DNA from: Candidatus Puniceispirillum sp.
GTDB lineage: Bacteria; Pseudomonadota; Alphaproteobacteria; Caedimonadales; UBA1908
Assembly: GCA_013822015.1 (NCBI GenBank)
Contig: PNJU01000007.1
Location: forward strand, 62,001 to 126,000
Reading direction: 5' to 3'
Length of the DNA stretch: 64,000 bases
This document shows, one piece after another, positions 42,108 through 50,852 of the stretch. Under the pieces are notes generated by a model. That model was not told the DNA's origin and did no database searches. It saw nothing but the letters and a program-made list of their open reading frames with translations. The position numbers and the translations under genes are program-made. The first letter of the stretch is position 1, and each line of letters begins with the position of its first letter.

Positions 42108-42428
42108 ATGGACGATCTCGTCAGTCGCGAACGCGCTCTTGAGATGAAATTTCAACACGAACAGTTCCTTGAGTACAAGGTACTGGCACGGCGCAATCGT
42201 TTGTTTGGCCTTTGGGCAGCACACCTGCTTGGGCTTGAACAGGCCGAAGCCGATACGTATGCGCGCGGGGTTGTTTCTGGAAAATTATGCACGCCAGAGG
42301 GTGAAGAGCTCCTCGAGCGCATTTTGACGGACACACACGCGGCAGGTTTGGAGATCTCTTTGCATCTGGCGCGCAAGCAACTGGAATATTGCCATCAAGA
42401 CGCGGCGCACCAGATTTATACGGAATGA
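42108..42428 (+). CDS. ATP synthase inhibitor zeta-subunit-like protein (DUF1476)
   Basis: 106 residues from the ATG at 42108 (CAGGGAAG upstream). ERALEMKFQHEQFLEYKVLARRNRLFGLWAA-HLLGL is the family core, followed by LTDTHAAGLEISLHLARKQLE, the C-terminal helices. In Paracoccus the zeta protein blocks F1 rotation in the hydrolysis direction through its N-terminus. Divergent from bolA across an 83-base gap. Confidence 0.85.
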   Translation: MDDLVSRERALEMKFQHEQFLEYKVLARRNRLFGLWAAHLLGLEQAEADTYARGVVSGKLCTPEGEELLERILTDTHAAGLEISLHLARKQLEYCHQDAAHQIYTE

Positions 42429-42453
42429 TTTTAAAATGTACCGCCCCCAAACC

Positions 42454-42496
42454 TTGACATTTGAAGCGCAGTACACACATTACATTTTATGTGTAC
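42454..42496 (+). promoter_or_regulatory. Promoter region with inverted repeat upstream of the protease gene
   Basis: TTGACA at 42454-42459. AGTACACA (from 42470) and TGTGTACT (to 42497) form inverted arms around the expected -10, which may be TACATT at 42481. It could be an operator. Confidence 0.4.
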
Positions 42497-42541
42497 TACA
42501 TCACCCCAGAGATATAAGGGTCGTTTTGAGGATTACTCTTG

Positions 42542-43717
42542 ATGCAAACCATTCTTAAAAACAAAGGAATCATCAGAAAATTCTCTTTTCTAGCATTAGG
42601 ACTGTTGCTCACCCTTGCCTCGCCAGCTGGAGCCGTTCTGATCGGCCCTGATGATACAGAAGAAGACTCCTTCGACCGCGCACAAGACTTCCCCTATACA
42701 TGCTCCGTTAGGACCACGACCCACAGCGCTTCTGGCGTACTTGTGGAAAAGAATGAAGGTGTTATTTGGGTTTTGACCGTGAAACATCTTGTGGAGGACA
42801 CAGACGCCTCGGACATTACAGTGGAGTTTTACGGCAAGCCGCGCCTTGTCTGTGCGGATGTTTTCAGCCCCACATTTGGGCACAGAACGGCGGCCAAAAA
42901 TTGGGGCATCAGTTGCGATATCGCGCTTTTAAAAATAGAAACGACAGCCTCTCTTCCCGAGCCTGTGGCGCTGTTTAATCCCTATTTACCTGCCCTAAGG
43001 TATGACAAAACATGGCAAATCTGGCGCGGACAAGGACATATTATAGGGTATGGAAAGCATGGATCAAAATCGGACAACCTCACCCTTGACGGCAAGCCCT
43101 ACCATACCGTTGCCCCATTTTTTGTGGATGTCACAAGGGACTGTCGTGACGAGGGATGTGGTTTCTGGAACATTATTTCCACCTTTGCCCAAGACAAGGA
43201 GCTGATTGCGCCAGACGGAACCTATCAAACCTTGTTTACCAGAGACGTACTCACACCGCCGCGCTTAGGTATTGCCCAACCTGGCGCGCCAACCATTTCT
43301 GATAAGATCATTCCCCGTCAAGGAACGACATGTCCGGGTGACTCGGGAGGGCCCCTTGTGGTCTTTCACGACGACACACCCTATATCCTTGGTATTGCCT
43401 TTCATGCCCATAGCCCCGAAGAGAGCGGTTTGCATACATCATTCTACAGCTCTGTCCCCTATTTCGCCCACTGGATCCGGGAAACAATTTTTGAAACAAT
43501 GTTGCCCCGTACCATCGGCGGCGAGTGGTCCCCTTTTAGGTCCATGACACTACATTCTTTGCCCCTCTACGTGAATCCCGCATTTTTGTATAAACTTAAA
43601 AAGAAGACAGCCCCTCAAAGTCTCAAAAAACCTCCCCTCGGTTTACACGACCTCTCCACAGGCATACGCCTCAAGGAACCAGCCATGTTGGTGTTTTCCC
43701 CCGCACACTGCTCTTAA
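42542..43717 (+). CDS. Secreted trypsin-like (S1) serine protease
   Basis: 391 residues from the ATG at 42542. Hydrophobic signal peptide of about 32 residues ending SPAGA. Chymotrypsin-fold triad visible: H82 in LTVKHLV, D126 in CDIALLKIE, and S268 in CPGDSGGPLVV. Several Cys in the mature part (CSVR, CAD, CRDEGCG, CPGD) would allow disulfides. After the protease domain (about 35-320) there is a basic tail with KLKKKTAPQSLKKP. It is closer to the S1A type than to HtrA: no PDZ domain. Likely acts outside the cytoplasm. Confidence 0.82.
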   Translation: MQTILKNKGIIRKFSFLALGLLLTLASPAGAVLIGPDDTEEDSFDRAQDFPYTCSVRTTTHSASGVLVEKNEGVIWVLTVKHLVEDTDASDITVEFYGKPRLVCADVFSPTFGHRTAAKNWGISCDIALLKIETTASLPEPVALFNPYLPALRYDKTWQIWRGQGHIIGYGKHGSKSDNLTLDGKPYHTVAPFFVDVTRDCRDEGCGFWNIISTFAQDKELIAPDGTYQTLFTRDVLTPPRLGIAQPGAPTISDKIIPRQGTTCPGDSGGPLVVFHDDTPYILGIAFHAHSPEESGLHTSFYSSVPYFAHWIRETIFETMLPRTIGGEWSPFRSMTLHSLPLYVNPAFLYKLKKKTAPQSLKKPPLGLHDLSTGIRLKEPAMLVFSPAHCS

Positions 43718-43779
43718 CGTTTCCTTAACTTTCTTGGGCTAAAACCCCTGTGGAAGAATGTCTTTATTAAGAGGGTGTC

Positions 43780-44172
43780 ATGTCCATTGGCAAAACAAAG
43801 GCGTTTGCGGCAATGAGCGCGCGCCTCAAGTGGGACCAGGAAAACATCAAGGTTGCAACGGACAACCTGGCACGGGCACAACTGCCTGGCGAAAAGCAAA
43901 AACGCCTTTCCCCTTTTTCCTTTCAACATATCCTTGAAAGAAGTGGTCTGACCCGCACAAGCGCAACCCACATGACCGGCACCCAAGATCATGGGCACAC
44001 CGTACAGGTGACAAAATCATCTCAGGACGAGGAATCCATTTCCAAAAACAACATCTCCACTCAAGAAGAGATGATGCACATCAATGACTCTTCCACAAAG
44101 GCCCACCAAATGACAACGCTCCACAAAAAACTCGTTGGTATGTATAAAAATATTCTCACGGTGGGCAAATGA
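43780..44172 (+). CDS. flgB: Flagellar basal-body rod protein FlgB
   Basis: 130 residues, normal length. VATDNLARAQLPGEK near residue 23 is a degenerate rod signature; the middle is low complexity; the C-terminus MTTLHKKLVGMYKNILTVGK matches FlgB ends. Position first in flgB-flgC-fliE supports the call. Overlaps flgC by four bases. GAGGGTGTC precedes the ATG. Confidence 0.82.
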   Translation: MSIGKTKAFAAMSARLKWDQENIKVATDNLARAQLPGEKQKRLSPFSFQHILERSGLTRTSATHMTGTQDHGHTVQVTKSSQDEESISKNNISTQEEMMHINDSSTKAHQMTTLHKKLVGMYKNILTVGK

Positions 44173-44612
44173 CATTTTTCCTTGCCGCTTTTTTTCTCTA
44201 CCTCACCCAAGACGCCTGGAGCGGCAGCCTTGCGGACACCCAAAAAATTGCCTCAGACAACCTGCGTGTCAACGAAGCCCTCTCCCGCGTGGCTGCGGAA
44301 AATCTGGCCAATGCAGATTCGGCCAACTATGCGCCCAAATCCATCACCGTCGAATCCAAGAAGCTACCCAGCGGAGCAAGCTCCGTCAAAGTCAAACGGA
44401 TCCGCAAAGACGAAAAGCGCGTTGTATCAACGTATGATCCTTCCCACCCCCAGGCAGACACCCAAGGGTACGTCGCAAAGCCTGATGTGGATCCCATGAT
44501 TGAACTCATGAACATGCAGCGCGTCAAACACAGCAGCGAAATCGCTCTCAAGGTCTTTGAAACCGCAACGGACATGCGACACAAAATGATCTCCATGATG
44601 GGGACAAGATAG
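44169..44612 (+). CDS. flgC: Flagellar basal-body rod protein FlgC with hydrophobic N-terminus
   Basis: 147 residues. RVAAENLANADSANYAPKS is the rod signature, but it begins near residue 41 rather than about 20. The preceding part starts MTFFLAAFFLYLTQDAW, a hydrophobic stretch not usual in FlgC. The later VDPMIELMNMQRVKHSSEIALKVFETATDM is the conserved FlgC C-terminus. The ATG overlaps the flgB stop (ATGA) and no other ATG lies before the signature. Confidence 0.85.
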   Translation: MTFFLAAFFLYLTQDAWSGSLADTQKIASDNLRVNEALSRVAAENLANADSANYAPKSITVESKKLPSGASSVKVKRIRKDEKRVVSTYDPSHPQADTQGYVAKPDVDPMIELMNMQRVKHSSEIALKVFETATDMRHKMISMMGTR

Positions 44613-44625
44613 GAGTCTCAAGAAA

Positions 44626-44937
44626 ATGTCAGAACTCACCACAGGCAGCATCACAAACCTCTACAAAGGCGTTGGCTCACTTGATAAAGGCAAAGCAGAA
44701 GATACCGGCACATCAGCGCTATCATTTGCCGACGTGCTTCTCAAAGATCCTACAAAAAATCTTGTGCAACTGTCTCACAAGACCGAGGACGCCACGCAGC
44801 TGGCCGCCCTGGGTCAGGTGGATGAGCAAACACTTTCCGAAATTGTCACTGAGATGGATATTGCCCTCCAAAGTTTTAAAAGCATTTGGGAAAAATCACT
44901 CCAGGCGCTCAATGAGCTGCCGCGCATCAGCATGTAA
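44626..44937 (+). CDS. fliE: Flagellar hook-basal body protein FliE
   Basis: 103 residues. SFADVLLKDPTKN in the first half and VTEMDIALQSFKSIWEKSLQALNELPRISM split at the end give the FliE C-terminal helix pair that joins the MS ring to the rod. Thirteen bases after flgC, closing flgB-flgC-fliE. Confidence 0.87.
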   Translation: MSELTTGSITNLYKGVGSLDKGKAEDTGTSALSFADVLLKDPTKNLVQLSHKTEDATQLAALGQVDEQTLSEIVTEMDIALQSFKSIWEKSLQALNELPRISM

Positions 44938-45012
44938 CGCGTGCACCCTTGCGAGGGAGAGCATTGTTTGCTACCAACGTAAGGACAACTCAAACAAACA
45001 AAAAGCGCACCC

Positions 45013-45288
45013 ATGACAGAGCATGCCCAAGATCTCCCCGATGTGACCACACTTTCCTTTGAGGACGCCCTCAAGGAGTTGGAGAGTGTTGTGCGGCGCC
45101 TTGAAGAGGGACGCCTGCCCCTAGAGGATGCCATTGACTCCTACGCCAGAGGCGCAAGCCTCAAGGAGCGCTGCGAGGCGCTTTTGTCCCAAGCCCGCCT
45201 CAAAGTTGAGGCCGTCCTTGCCGCAGCTGATGCAAGTATCACAACGCAGCCCATGCTAAGTGCCCAGACCGATGCAAACAACGACTAA
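45013..45288 (+). CDS. xseB: Exodeoxyribonuclease VII small subunit
   Basis: 91 residues. SFEDALKELESVVRRLEEGRLPLEDAIDSYARGASLKERCEALL carries every XseB landmark in two helices; it partners XseA in degrading single-stranded DNA. Overlaps the ispA start by 17 bases in another frame. The xseB-ispA pairing is common in bacteria and often continues with dxs, which is not here. Confidence 0.93.
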   Translation: MTEHAQDLPDVTTLSFEDALKELESVVRRLEEGRLPLEDAIDSYARGASLKERCEALLSQARLKVEAVLAAADASITTQPMLSAQTDANND

Positions 45289-46174
45289 AGAATCCCCCCA
45301 TGCCCTGTCGTTTGATGAAGCCCTGGGCGAAACAAAGACCGAGGTTATCTCTTTCCTTGAGGAGCTTCTCAAGAAAAACGTCGGGCCTGGTGCCCTTGGT
45401 CGTGCCATGGAGGCATCGGTCATGGGGGGAGGCAAGCGTCTTCGTCCTTTTTTTCATAGACAGGCCTGTCGCATCCTTGACGTCCAAGAAGAGGCTAGCA
45501 TTCCCGTTGCCGCAGCCATCGAGCTGATCCATTGCTACTCCTTAGTCCATGATGATCTACCATGCATGGACGACGCCGAGCTTCGGCGCGGCGCCCCCAC
45601 AATCCACGTGCGCTTTGGGGAAAACACAGCCCTTCTTGCAGGTAACGCGCTTCTTACCCTCGCCTTCGAGGTCATTGCAAGCCTCGAGGTTTCAGCGCCC
45701 CAGCGCGTCCAACTGATACAGTGTCTGGCGCGCGCCTCAGGCGCTCAGGGCATGATGGCGGGGCAGTACATGGACCTTCATCCCTCCCCCTCACCCAATC
45801 TTGATGAGATCTCCCGTATGCAGCGCTTGAAGACAGGAGCCCTCATTGAGGCCTGCATTGAAAGCGCGCTCATCCTCAAGGGAGGCGTATCCCGTCATCC
45901 TCTTCTCATTTTTGGCCACGAAGTGGGCCTTGCCTTTCAAATTCTTGATGATCTCAAGGATCTTTTGGGGCATACGTCCGCCATTGGCAAAGACACGGGC
46001 AATGACGGGAGCAAAGTCACATTTGTCAGCCTTCTAGGCCCCCAAGAAGCGGCCGAGAAAGTTCACTGCTGTCTTCGCATGGCACAGGAGTCTCTGCCAA
46101 AAGGGCCTCTAGCTGCGCCTCTAAGGGGAGTTGTGGAAGCTCTAAACATGGAGCTTCAGGCGCTTCTGGCATAG
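45272..46174 (+). CDS. ispA: Polyprenyl synthetase, farnesyl-diphosphate synthase type
   Basis: Condenses isopentenyl and dimethylallyl/geranyl diphosphates to FPP for isoprenoid synthesis (EC 2.5.1.10). 300 residues from the ATG at 45272. GGGKRLRPF binds the diphosphate; the first Asp-rich motif is HDDLPCMDDAELRRG (two extra residues, as in bacterial short-chain synthases); the second is LAFQILDDLKDLLG. GKDTGNDGSKVTFVSLLG follows. Its 3' end overlaps the minus-strand gene at 46026 by 149 bases. Confidence 0.93.
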   Translation: MQTTTKESPHALSFDEALGETKTEVISFLEELLKKNVGPGALGRAMEASVMGGGKRLRPFFHRQACRILDVQEEASIPVAAAIELIHCYSLVHDDLPCMDDAELRRGAPTIHVRFGENTALLAGNALLTLAFEVIASLEVSAPQRVQLIQCLARASGAQGMMAGQYMDLHPSPSPNLDEISRMQRLKTGALIEACIESALILKGGVSRHPLLIFGHEVGLAFQILDDLKDLLGHTSAIGKDTGNDGSKVTFVSLLGPQEAAEKVHCCLRMAQESLPKGPLAAPLRGVVEALNMELQALLA

Positions 46175-47171
46175 AAATCAAAGGCATTTCATTCGTGTAA
46201 GCGACTTTTTCAAGGGCGCCCATAGCCTCTTCGATGGAGGACGAGGGCGAGACAAACTGTCCAAAGGCCTCATCACGCACAGACGCACTTGGTAGGGACG
46301 CATAAGACACTGCTTGCAAAGGCGCGTCTGCGGGCATGGCCCCAGAGGCCGCACCTCTTTGACCTAATGGGCGTGCCCCCAGGATACCAGATTGCAACAG
46401 CTCTGCCTTTTGTGCGTGCTCACGCCACCACTGTGCAGCCTCAGGCCGGCACCTTCTTAAATTGAGTTTTGAAAGCCCATAACACGCTGTCGTATATATT
46501 TCTTGCGCACTGTCACGCATCACGCCCCTTGGATTCATCAAACACATAAAGGCCTCCCGAAAGCATGCCTCGGGCATGTGGGGAATAAGCGCTGGGAGAT
46601 CCTCGTCGTTTTTGGGCCCCAAAACGTACACTTTTTCACCCGTAAGTCCCAACCACACATAAATGCGTGCACGCAGCACCGTGTCTTGGGGATCACACAA
46701 ATGCAAGGCCTCCAAAAAGTACGCCGCAGCCCAGCGGGTTTGTCCGGGACTCGCGCGCATGGCCTCACTCCCGCATCCAACGCACGCAAAAATGGTTTCT
46801 GTGCGCGTGCCAGCCTGACGCGCGCACACCAGCGCCCGCTCGTAACACACACGCCGGTCAACGTACTGCCCATCCACCATATCCTCAAAGCACAAGTTGC
46901 CCAGCTTCACATAGGCGATGGCCAAAAGCCTGGGGTTTTTTGAATGTATCACGGCTTCCTTAAGCCAAATCAAGGCGTGGGGACCGTTTTCTTTCTGGGC
47001 CCTGGAAAAATAGCTCAGGGCAAGACTCTCTTTCTCTGGCACCCCTAGAGACACGCTTTGGCCGACGCTGCGCTGGCGCTTTGTGGGAGGCTCACTTTCT
47101 TGCTCTTCGCTCGCCAACACCCCATTGCACAAAGTAAGGAGCATCAAAACACGCGCAACAATTTTTTCCAT
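46026..47171 (-). CDS. Secreted TPR-like protein with nuclear-signal-like cluster
   Basis: 381 residues from the ATG at 47171. Signal peptide of 20 residues ending NGVLA. Right after it comes SEPPTKRQRSVG (PPTKRQR at 28-34), which resembles a classical nuclear-localisation signal. Residues about 50-260 are Sel1/TPR-like: ALSYFSRAQKENGPHALIWLKEA split over repeats, RLLAIAYVKLGNLCFEDMVDG, CYERALVCARQAG, AAYFLEALHLCDP. The C-terminal third is acidic and Pro/Leu-rich. It has its own promoter. A shorter relative lies at 47291. Function unknown. Confidence 0.75.
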   Translation of the reverse strand: MEKIVARVLMLLTLCNGVLASEEQESEPPTKRQRSVGQSVSLGVPEKESLALSYFSRAQKENGPHALIWLKEAVIHSKNPRLLAIAYVKLGNLCFEDMVDGQYVDRRVCYERALVCARQAGTRTETIFACVGCGSEAMRASPGQTRWAAAYFLEALHLCDPQDTVLRARIYVWLGLTGEKVYVLGPKNDEDLPALIPHMPEACFREAFMCLMNPRGVMRDSAQEIYTTACYGLSKLNLRRCRPEAAQWWREHAQKAELLQSGILGARPLGQRGAASGAMPADAPLQAVSYASLPSASVRDEAFGQFVSPSSSIEEAMGALEKVAYTNEMPLISMPEAPEAPCLELPQLPLEAQLEALLAETPVPCEDSSELSRPLLGGLEG

Positions 47172-47199
47172 TTTGGTACCTGGCCATAAGAATATGGAA

Positions 47200-47228
47200 G
47201 CTTTAAAGCACCAAGATCGTCCTGTCAA
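47200..47228 (-). promoter_or_regulatory. Promoter of the 46026 gene
   Basis: On the minus strand TTGACA (47228-47223), 17 bases, TAAAGC (47205-47200). The ATG is at 47171. Confidence 0.5.
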
Positions 47229-47290
47229 TTTTTAAGATTTGGAAGATGGCTCAAAATATTAAAGGCTGATTCTTTGTGAAAAGGACTCGG

Positions 47291-47677
47291 TTATGACCCA
47301 AGATACTCACCTTGAACGGGCAACCTGCAGCCAAGATCTCCTAGCTTCAAATGGCACGTGAGCCGAAGGCGCGGATCCTGGGTGCAATTCATGGCTTCTT
47401 CAAGATAAGACACAGCGAAAGGAGCGGGTACCAAGAAAGCAAGACGTATGTAGCACAGCGCCAAAGCGTCGCAGGAGCCGTGACCAAAAGACTCAAACGC
47501 CTTGGAGGGCGCCCCATTCAAAGCGCCGTATTTTGGCTGTTTGCTTACGGGCTCTTCTTCATCGGGCATTTCATGAAATGAATGGGCGCGCTTAAGGACC
47601 GTAGGTTCCTGGTCACAGGACAAAACTGAGACACTGACCAGGCAACAGACTATAAAATACAACGCCCTTTGCACCAT
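47291..47677 (-). CDS. Short secreted relative of the 46026 protein, probably truncated
   Basis: 128 residues from the ATG at 47677. Signal sequence MVQRALYFIVCCLVSVSVLSC; the SVLSC end could be a lipobox with Cys21 or a normal cut. The remainder matches the start of the 46026 protein: FAVSYLEEAMNCTQDPRLRL against LIWLKEAVIHSKNPRLL, then LKLGDLGCRLPVQGEY against VKLGNLCFEDMVDGQY. It stops at GEYLGS, just where the relative goes on into its repeats, so it may be a decayed copy or a single-repeat protein. Confidence 0.6.
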   Translation of the reverse strand: MVQRALYFIVCCLVSVSVLSCDQEPTVLKRAHSFHEMPDEEEPVSKQPKYGALNGAPSKAFESFGHGSCDALALCYIRLAFLVPAPFAVSYLEEAMNCTQDPRLRLTCHLKLGDLGCRLPVQGEYLGS

Positions 47678-47750
47678 TGATCTCTCCCAGGCGCGCGTCA
47701 ACCCTCAGCACGAACTAAGCCTCCAACCCATCTAGGGGTATGGAACGCAC

Positions 47751-49148
47751 CTACTTTTCGTATGGCTTTTTGCGCACCGGCTTTGGGTTTTCATCCTTGA
47801 CGTAGGGGTTCTTACCCTTTCGCACCCACAGACGCAGGGGCACACCGGGCAAATCAAAGTCTTCCCGCAAGGATGTTTGCAGGTAGCGCATATAGGAATC
47901 GGGCAGGTCCGCGGGCTTACTGACAAAAAGTGCGAAGGTGGGCGGACGCGTCTTAATTTGAGTTGCGTACTTGATACGCACGCGGCCCACGCCCGATAGA
48001 GGAAGGGGATGACGTGTTGTGGCGTGCTCAAGCCACCGGTTTAGATCCGCCGTGGAGATACGCGCGTTCCACAGATCGTACATCTTGAAGATCGCGGCCA
48101 TCAGCTTATCAAGGTTGTGCCCCGTTTTGGCCGAGAGAGGAATCACAGGTACGCCCTTCACCTCGGAAAGGCTTGTGAGGAGCACATCTTTGATCTCATC
48201 AAAGGATACGCGGTCCGCCAAGTCCCACTTGTTAACGGCAATGACAAGGCAGCGGCCTTCTTCAATGACCTTTTGGGCCAAAAGCACGTCCTGGCGATCA
48301 AGGGCCTGGCGCGCATCCACCACCAAGACCACCACATGGGCGTAGCGCACAGCTTGGAGCGTATCACGCACACTGAGCTGCTCTAAGGGATCGCTGACCT
48401 TGGCGCGCCGGCGCACACCGGCCGTATCAATGAGTTTTAAAGGACGCCCGCCATATTCCCAATCCAGGCGAATGGCGTCACGGGTAATGCCTGGCTGGGA
48501 GCCCACAAGCAAACGGTCCTGACCCAACAGACGATTAATGAGGGTAGATTTACCCGCATTGGGGCGCCCGATGAGGGTCATTTGAAGGGGCGGCGTTTCC
48601 TCGCCTTCAGCTTCGAACCCTTCGTCTTGGCTATCCTTTTGGACGGACTGGGGACCCAAAAGCTCTGCCAAATGGGCGCGCAGATCATCCAGGCCAATGC
48701 CCTGGAGGGCTGAGATGGCGATGGGGTCTGTGTCCCCAAGGCCCAGACTCGCGGCCTCATAGAAAGCGTTCTCATCACGCTCGCACTTGTTCACGAGGAC
48801 AAGGGTTGGCTTTTTGGCCCGGCGCACGTAGTCCACCAGAATCCGGTCCGTGGCCAGAATGCCTTCCCTTGCGTCCAGTACAAAAAGCACCACATCGGCG
48901 TCCTCAAGGACTCTGGCGGTTTGCGCCAGAATCTGGGCCTTCAAATCCTCGGATTCAAAGCCCTCAAGACCAGCTGTATCCACAGCCGTAAAACGCAAAT
49001 CAAAGAGCTTAGCTTTTCCTTCACGCCAGTCCCGTGTCACGCCTGGCACGTTTTCAACAATGGCCATTCGCTTGCCACATAACCTGTTAAACAGGGTGGA
49101 TTTTCCAACATTAGGGCGGCCTAGGATGGCCACACGCTTATAAGACAC
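47751..49148 (-). CDS. der: GTPase Der (EngA)
   Basis: Double-GTPase needed for 50S ribosome maturation. 465 residues from a GTG at 49148 with GGAGAG upstream. The first G domain has GRPNVGKSTLFNRL (8-15 P-loop), DTAGLEG and NKCER; the second has GRPNAGKSTLINRL, DTAGVRRRAK and NKWDL. The C-terminal KH-like domain ends with a basic tail, LRLWVRKGKNPYVKDE then KPVRKKPYEK. Follows bamB by 13 bases, a pairing common in alphaproteobacteria. Confidence 0.96.
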   Translation of the reverse strand: MSYKRVAILGRPNVGKSTLFNRLCGKRMAIVENVPGVTRDWREGKAKLFDLRFTAVDTAGLEGFESEDLKAQILAQTARVLEDADVVLFVLDAREGILATDRILVDYVRRAKKPTLVLVNKCERDENAFYEAASLGLGDTDPIAISALQGIGLDDLRAHLAELLGPQSVQKDSQDEGFEAEGEETPPLQMTLIGRPNAGKSTLINRLLGQDRLLVGSQPGITRDAIRLDWEYGGRPLKLIDTAGVRRRAKVSDPLEQLSVRDTLQAVRYAHVVVLVVDARQALDRQDVLLAQKVIEEGRCLVIAVNKWDLADRVSFDEIKDVLLTSLSEVKGVPVIPLSAKTGHNLDKLMAAIFKMYDLWNARISTADLNRWLEHATTRHPLPLSGVGRVRIKYATQIKTRPPTFALFVSKPADLPDSYMRYLQTSLREDFDLPGVPLRLWVRKGKNPYVKDENPKPVRKKPYEK

Positions 49149-49161
49149 AATTTCTCTCCAC

Positions 49162-50475
49162 TTAACCCTGTTTAAATGTCACAAGGTTTCCACTGTCACC
49201 CAGGGCAATAAGGGCATTTGAAACCGCAATGGGGGACAAGAAAAAGGTATCTGATCCGTTCAAAACACGTGTAATGGCACCGTCCTTTGGAGAACAGAAA
49301 ATAATTTTTCCGCTGGAGCCTGTCAGGACAAGCTCACCGTCCGCCAAGATGGGGCCTGCCCAAAAAAGGGCCTCGCCGTCTTCTTCGTAATTCTCGCGCT
49401 CAGGTAGTGCCTTGGACCACCGCACGCCACCAGATCTTTTATCACAGCATACCAAGTGGTTATCGCTGGTTACAAAAAAGAGTGCCTCCCCCCACACAGC
49501 CGGTGTGTGCACGCCGCCCAGGGGACGTGTCCACACAAAATGACCCGTGCGCAGATCAATGGCGCTCATGCGACCTGCGTGACTCATCACAAAGGCCATG
49601 CCGTCGGAAATGACGGGACGGGCCTTGATATGCGCCAGGGAGGACAAGGAGTCCACAGCGCCTGGGCTATTGAGGCTTTCAACCCACAGGGCGTGGCCTG
49701 TATCAGCCGTCAGTCCATAAACCTCACCGGACGTATAGGCCACAACGACGGTGTTTCCTTGCACAGCGGGACTCGCCCCGCCCAAAAGGCCGGCGCTCTC
49801 CATCATCCCAACGTGGGTCCAAAGGGGCGCACCGTCTTTGACACTGAGTGCCGTCAGCTGGTTATTGGTGGTCAGCACATAAACTGCGCCCTTATAGGGG
49901 GTCGGCGCGCAGCGTGAAGGTGCCGAGAGGGCCTTGCGCCACAAGACAGTGCCGTCCTTGGCATCCATGCAGACGACCTCAGCAGAAGGCGTTGTCACAA
50001 AGAGTTTGCCGTCATCCCAGCAAAGACCACCCCCAAAGGGTTGGTACTCGTGGGATGCGTCAACGGTTTCCACCCGCCACACAAGCGCCCCAGTCTCTAA
50101 GGAGAACGCGCTCACATCCCCGTTTGTATCCACCGCAAAAACGGTGTCTTGGGCAACGACCGGACCACTCAGGAGCTTCCCGTGGGAGCTCACACCGATA
50201 TCACCGCGCCATGCTTCTTGCAGCGTACCCCCAAGCTTCACAGGACGCGGCGCATGGTCAGCCACAGCGCTCGCCATGGGCCATATGGCGCGGGGCTCTG
50301 GCGCGGGCAAGGTCAGGTTTGTGCTTGCAACGGAGGGATCAGGGCGCAGGGCGTCTTGGTTCAAAAACACCACATGCCGCATGCCTGGAAGAGGATCTTT
50401 TTCCTCTTTCCAAAAGTTCAAACAGCCGCCGAGCATTGATGCCGTCAACAAGAGGGGCGCAATTTTTTTCATCAT
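49162..50475 (-). CDS. bamB: Outer-membrane assembly lipoprotein BamB (PQQ-repeat propeller)
   Basis: 437 residues from the ATG at 50475. Lipobox LGGC with acylated Cys18. An eight-bladed propeller pattern recurs: VFAVDTNGDVSAFSLETGALVWR, VVCMDAKDGTVLWRK, LTALSVKDGAPLWTHV, YGLTADTGHALWVE, SAIDLRTGHFVWTR, each ending in G-W. It scaffolds BamA-driven insertion of outer-membrane proteins. Co-directional with der just downstream. Confidence 0.9.
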   Translation of the reverse strand: MMKKIAPLLLTASMLGGCLNFWKEEKDPLPGMRHVVFLNQDALRPDPSVASTNLTLPAPEPRAIWPMASAVADHAPRPVKLGGTLQEAWRGDIGVSSHGKLLSGPVVAQDTVFAVDTNGDVSAFSLETGALVWRVETVDASHEYQPFGGGLCWDDGKLFVTTPSAEVVCMDAKDGTVLWRKALSAPSRCAPTPYKGAVYVLTTNNQLTALSVKDGAPLWTHVGMMESAGLLGGASPAVQGNTVVVAYTSGEVYGLTADTGHALWVESLNSPGAVDSLSSLAHIKARPVISDGMAFVMSHAGRMSAIDLRTGHFVWTRPLGGVHTPAVWGEALFFVTSDNHLVCCDKRSGGVRWSKALPERENYEEDGEALFWAGPILADGELVLTGSSGKIIFCSPKDGAITRVLNGSDTFFLSPIAVSNALIALGDSGNLVTFKQG

Positions 50476-50645
50476 CGTAAAATCCACACAGAAAATCTCA
50501 TGATGCTTTCTAAGACATTCTGACTACAAAATCAAGAAAAGGACACGAGAGCGCTCTTTTTAATAAATCATTAAGACATCACCATGACAATAAATGCACA
50601 ATACAGAACTGCGTCGTATAGAAACACAAAAAAAGGAGGTCATAC

Positions 50646-50852
50646 ATGAATAGAAAGGTGATCTTAGGGTTTTTTATTTGCTTTAGTGTCGGCTTCATCA
50701 GTCGCATGCTGGGTATTTCCTCTCCTTGCCCGCCGGTTTTGGAAGGCGCCCTTCTTGTCCTGTCCATGACACTTGGGTATGTGAGCATAGATCTTCTCAT
50801 CACGCGCGTGACGCGCCTGGATGATGAGGCAGTAAACGAGCGTGCGTCATGA
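50646..50852 (+). CDS. XapX-domain small membrane protein 1
   Basis: 68 residues with AAAGGAGG nine bases before the ATG. One or two membrane segments around ILGFFICFSVGFISRMLG and ALLVLSMTLGYVSIDLL; SSPCPPVLEGALLVL matches the XapX core (small residues then P-PP and a G-L helix). Overlaps the second copy by four bases. Function of XapX proteins is unknown. Confidence 0.7.
   Translation: MNRKVILGFFICFSVGFISRMLGISSPCPPVLEGALLVLSMTLGYVSIDLLITRVTRLDDEAVNERAS

Noticed and set aside
43740-43760. Sigma-54 promoter upstream of flgB
   Set aside because: TTGGGC is present but no GC falls at the right distance.
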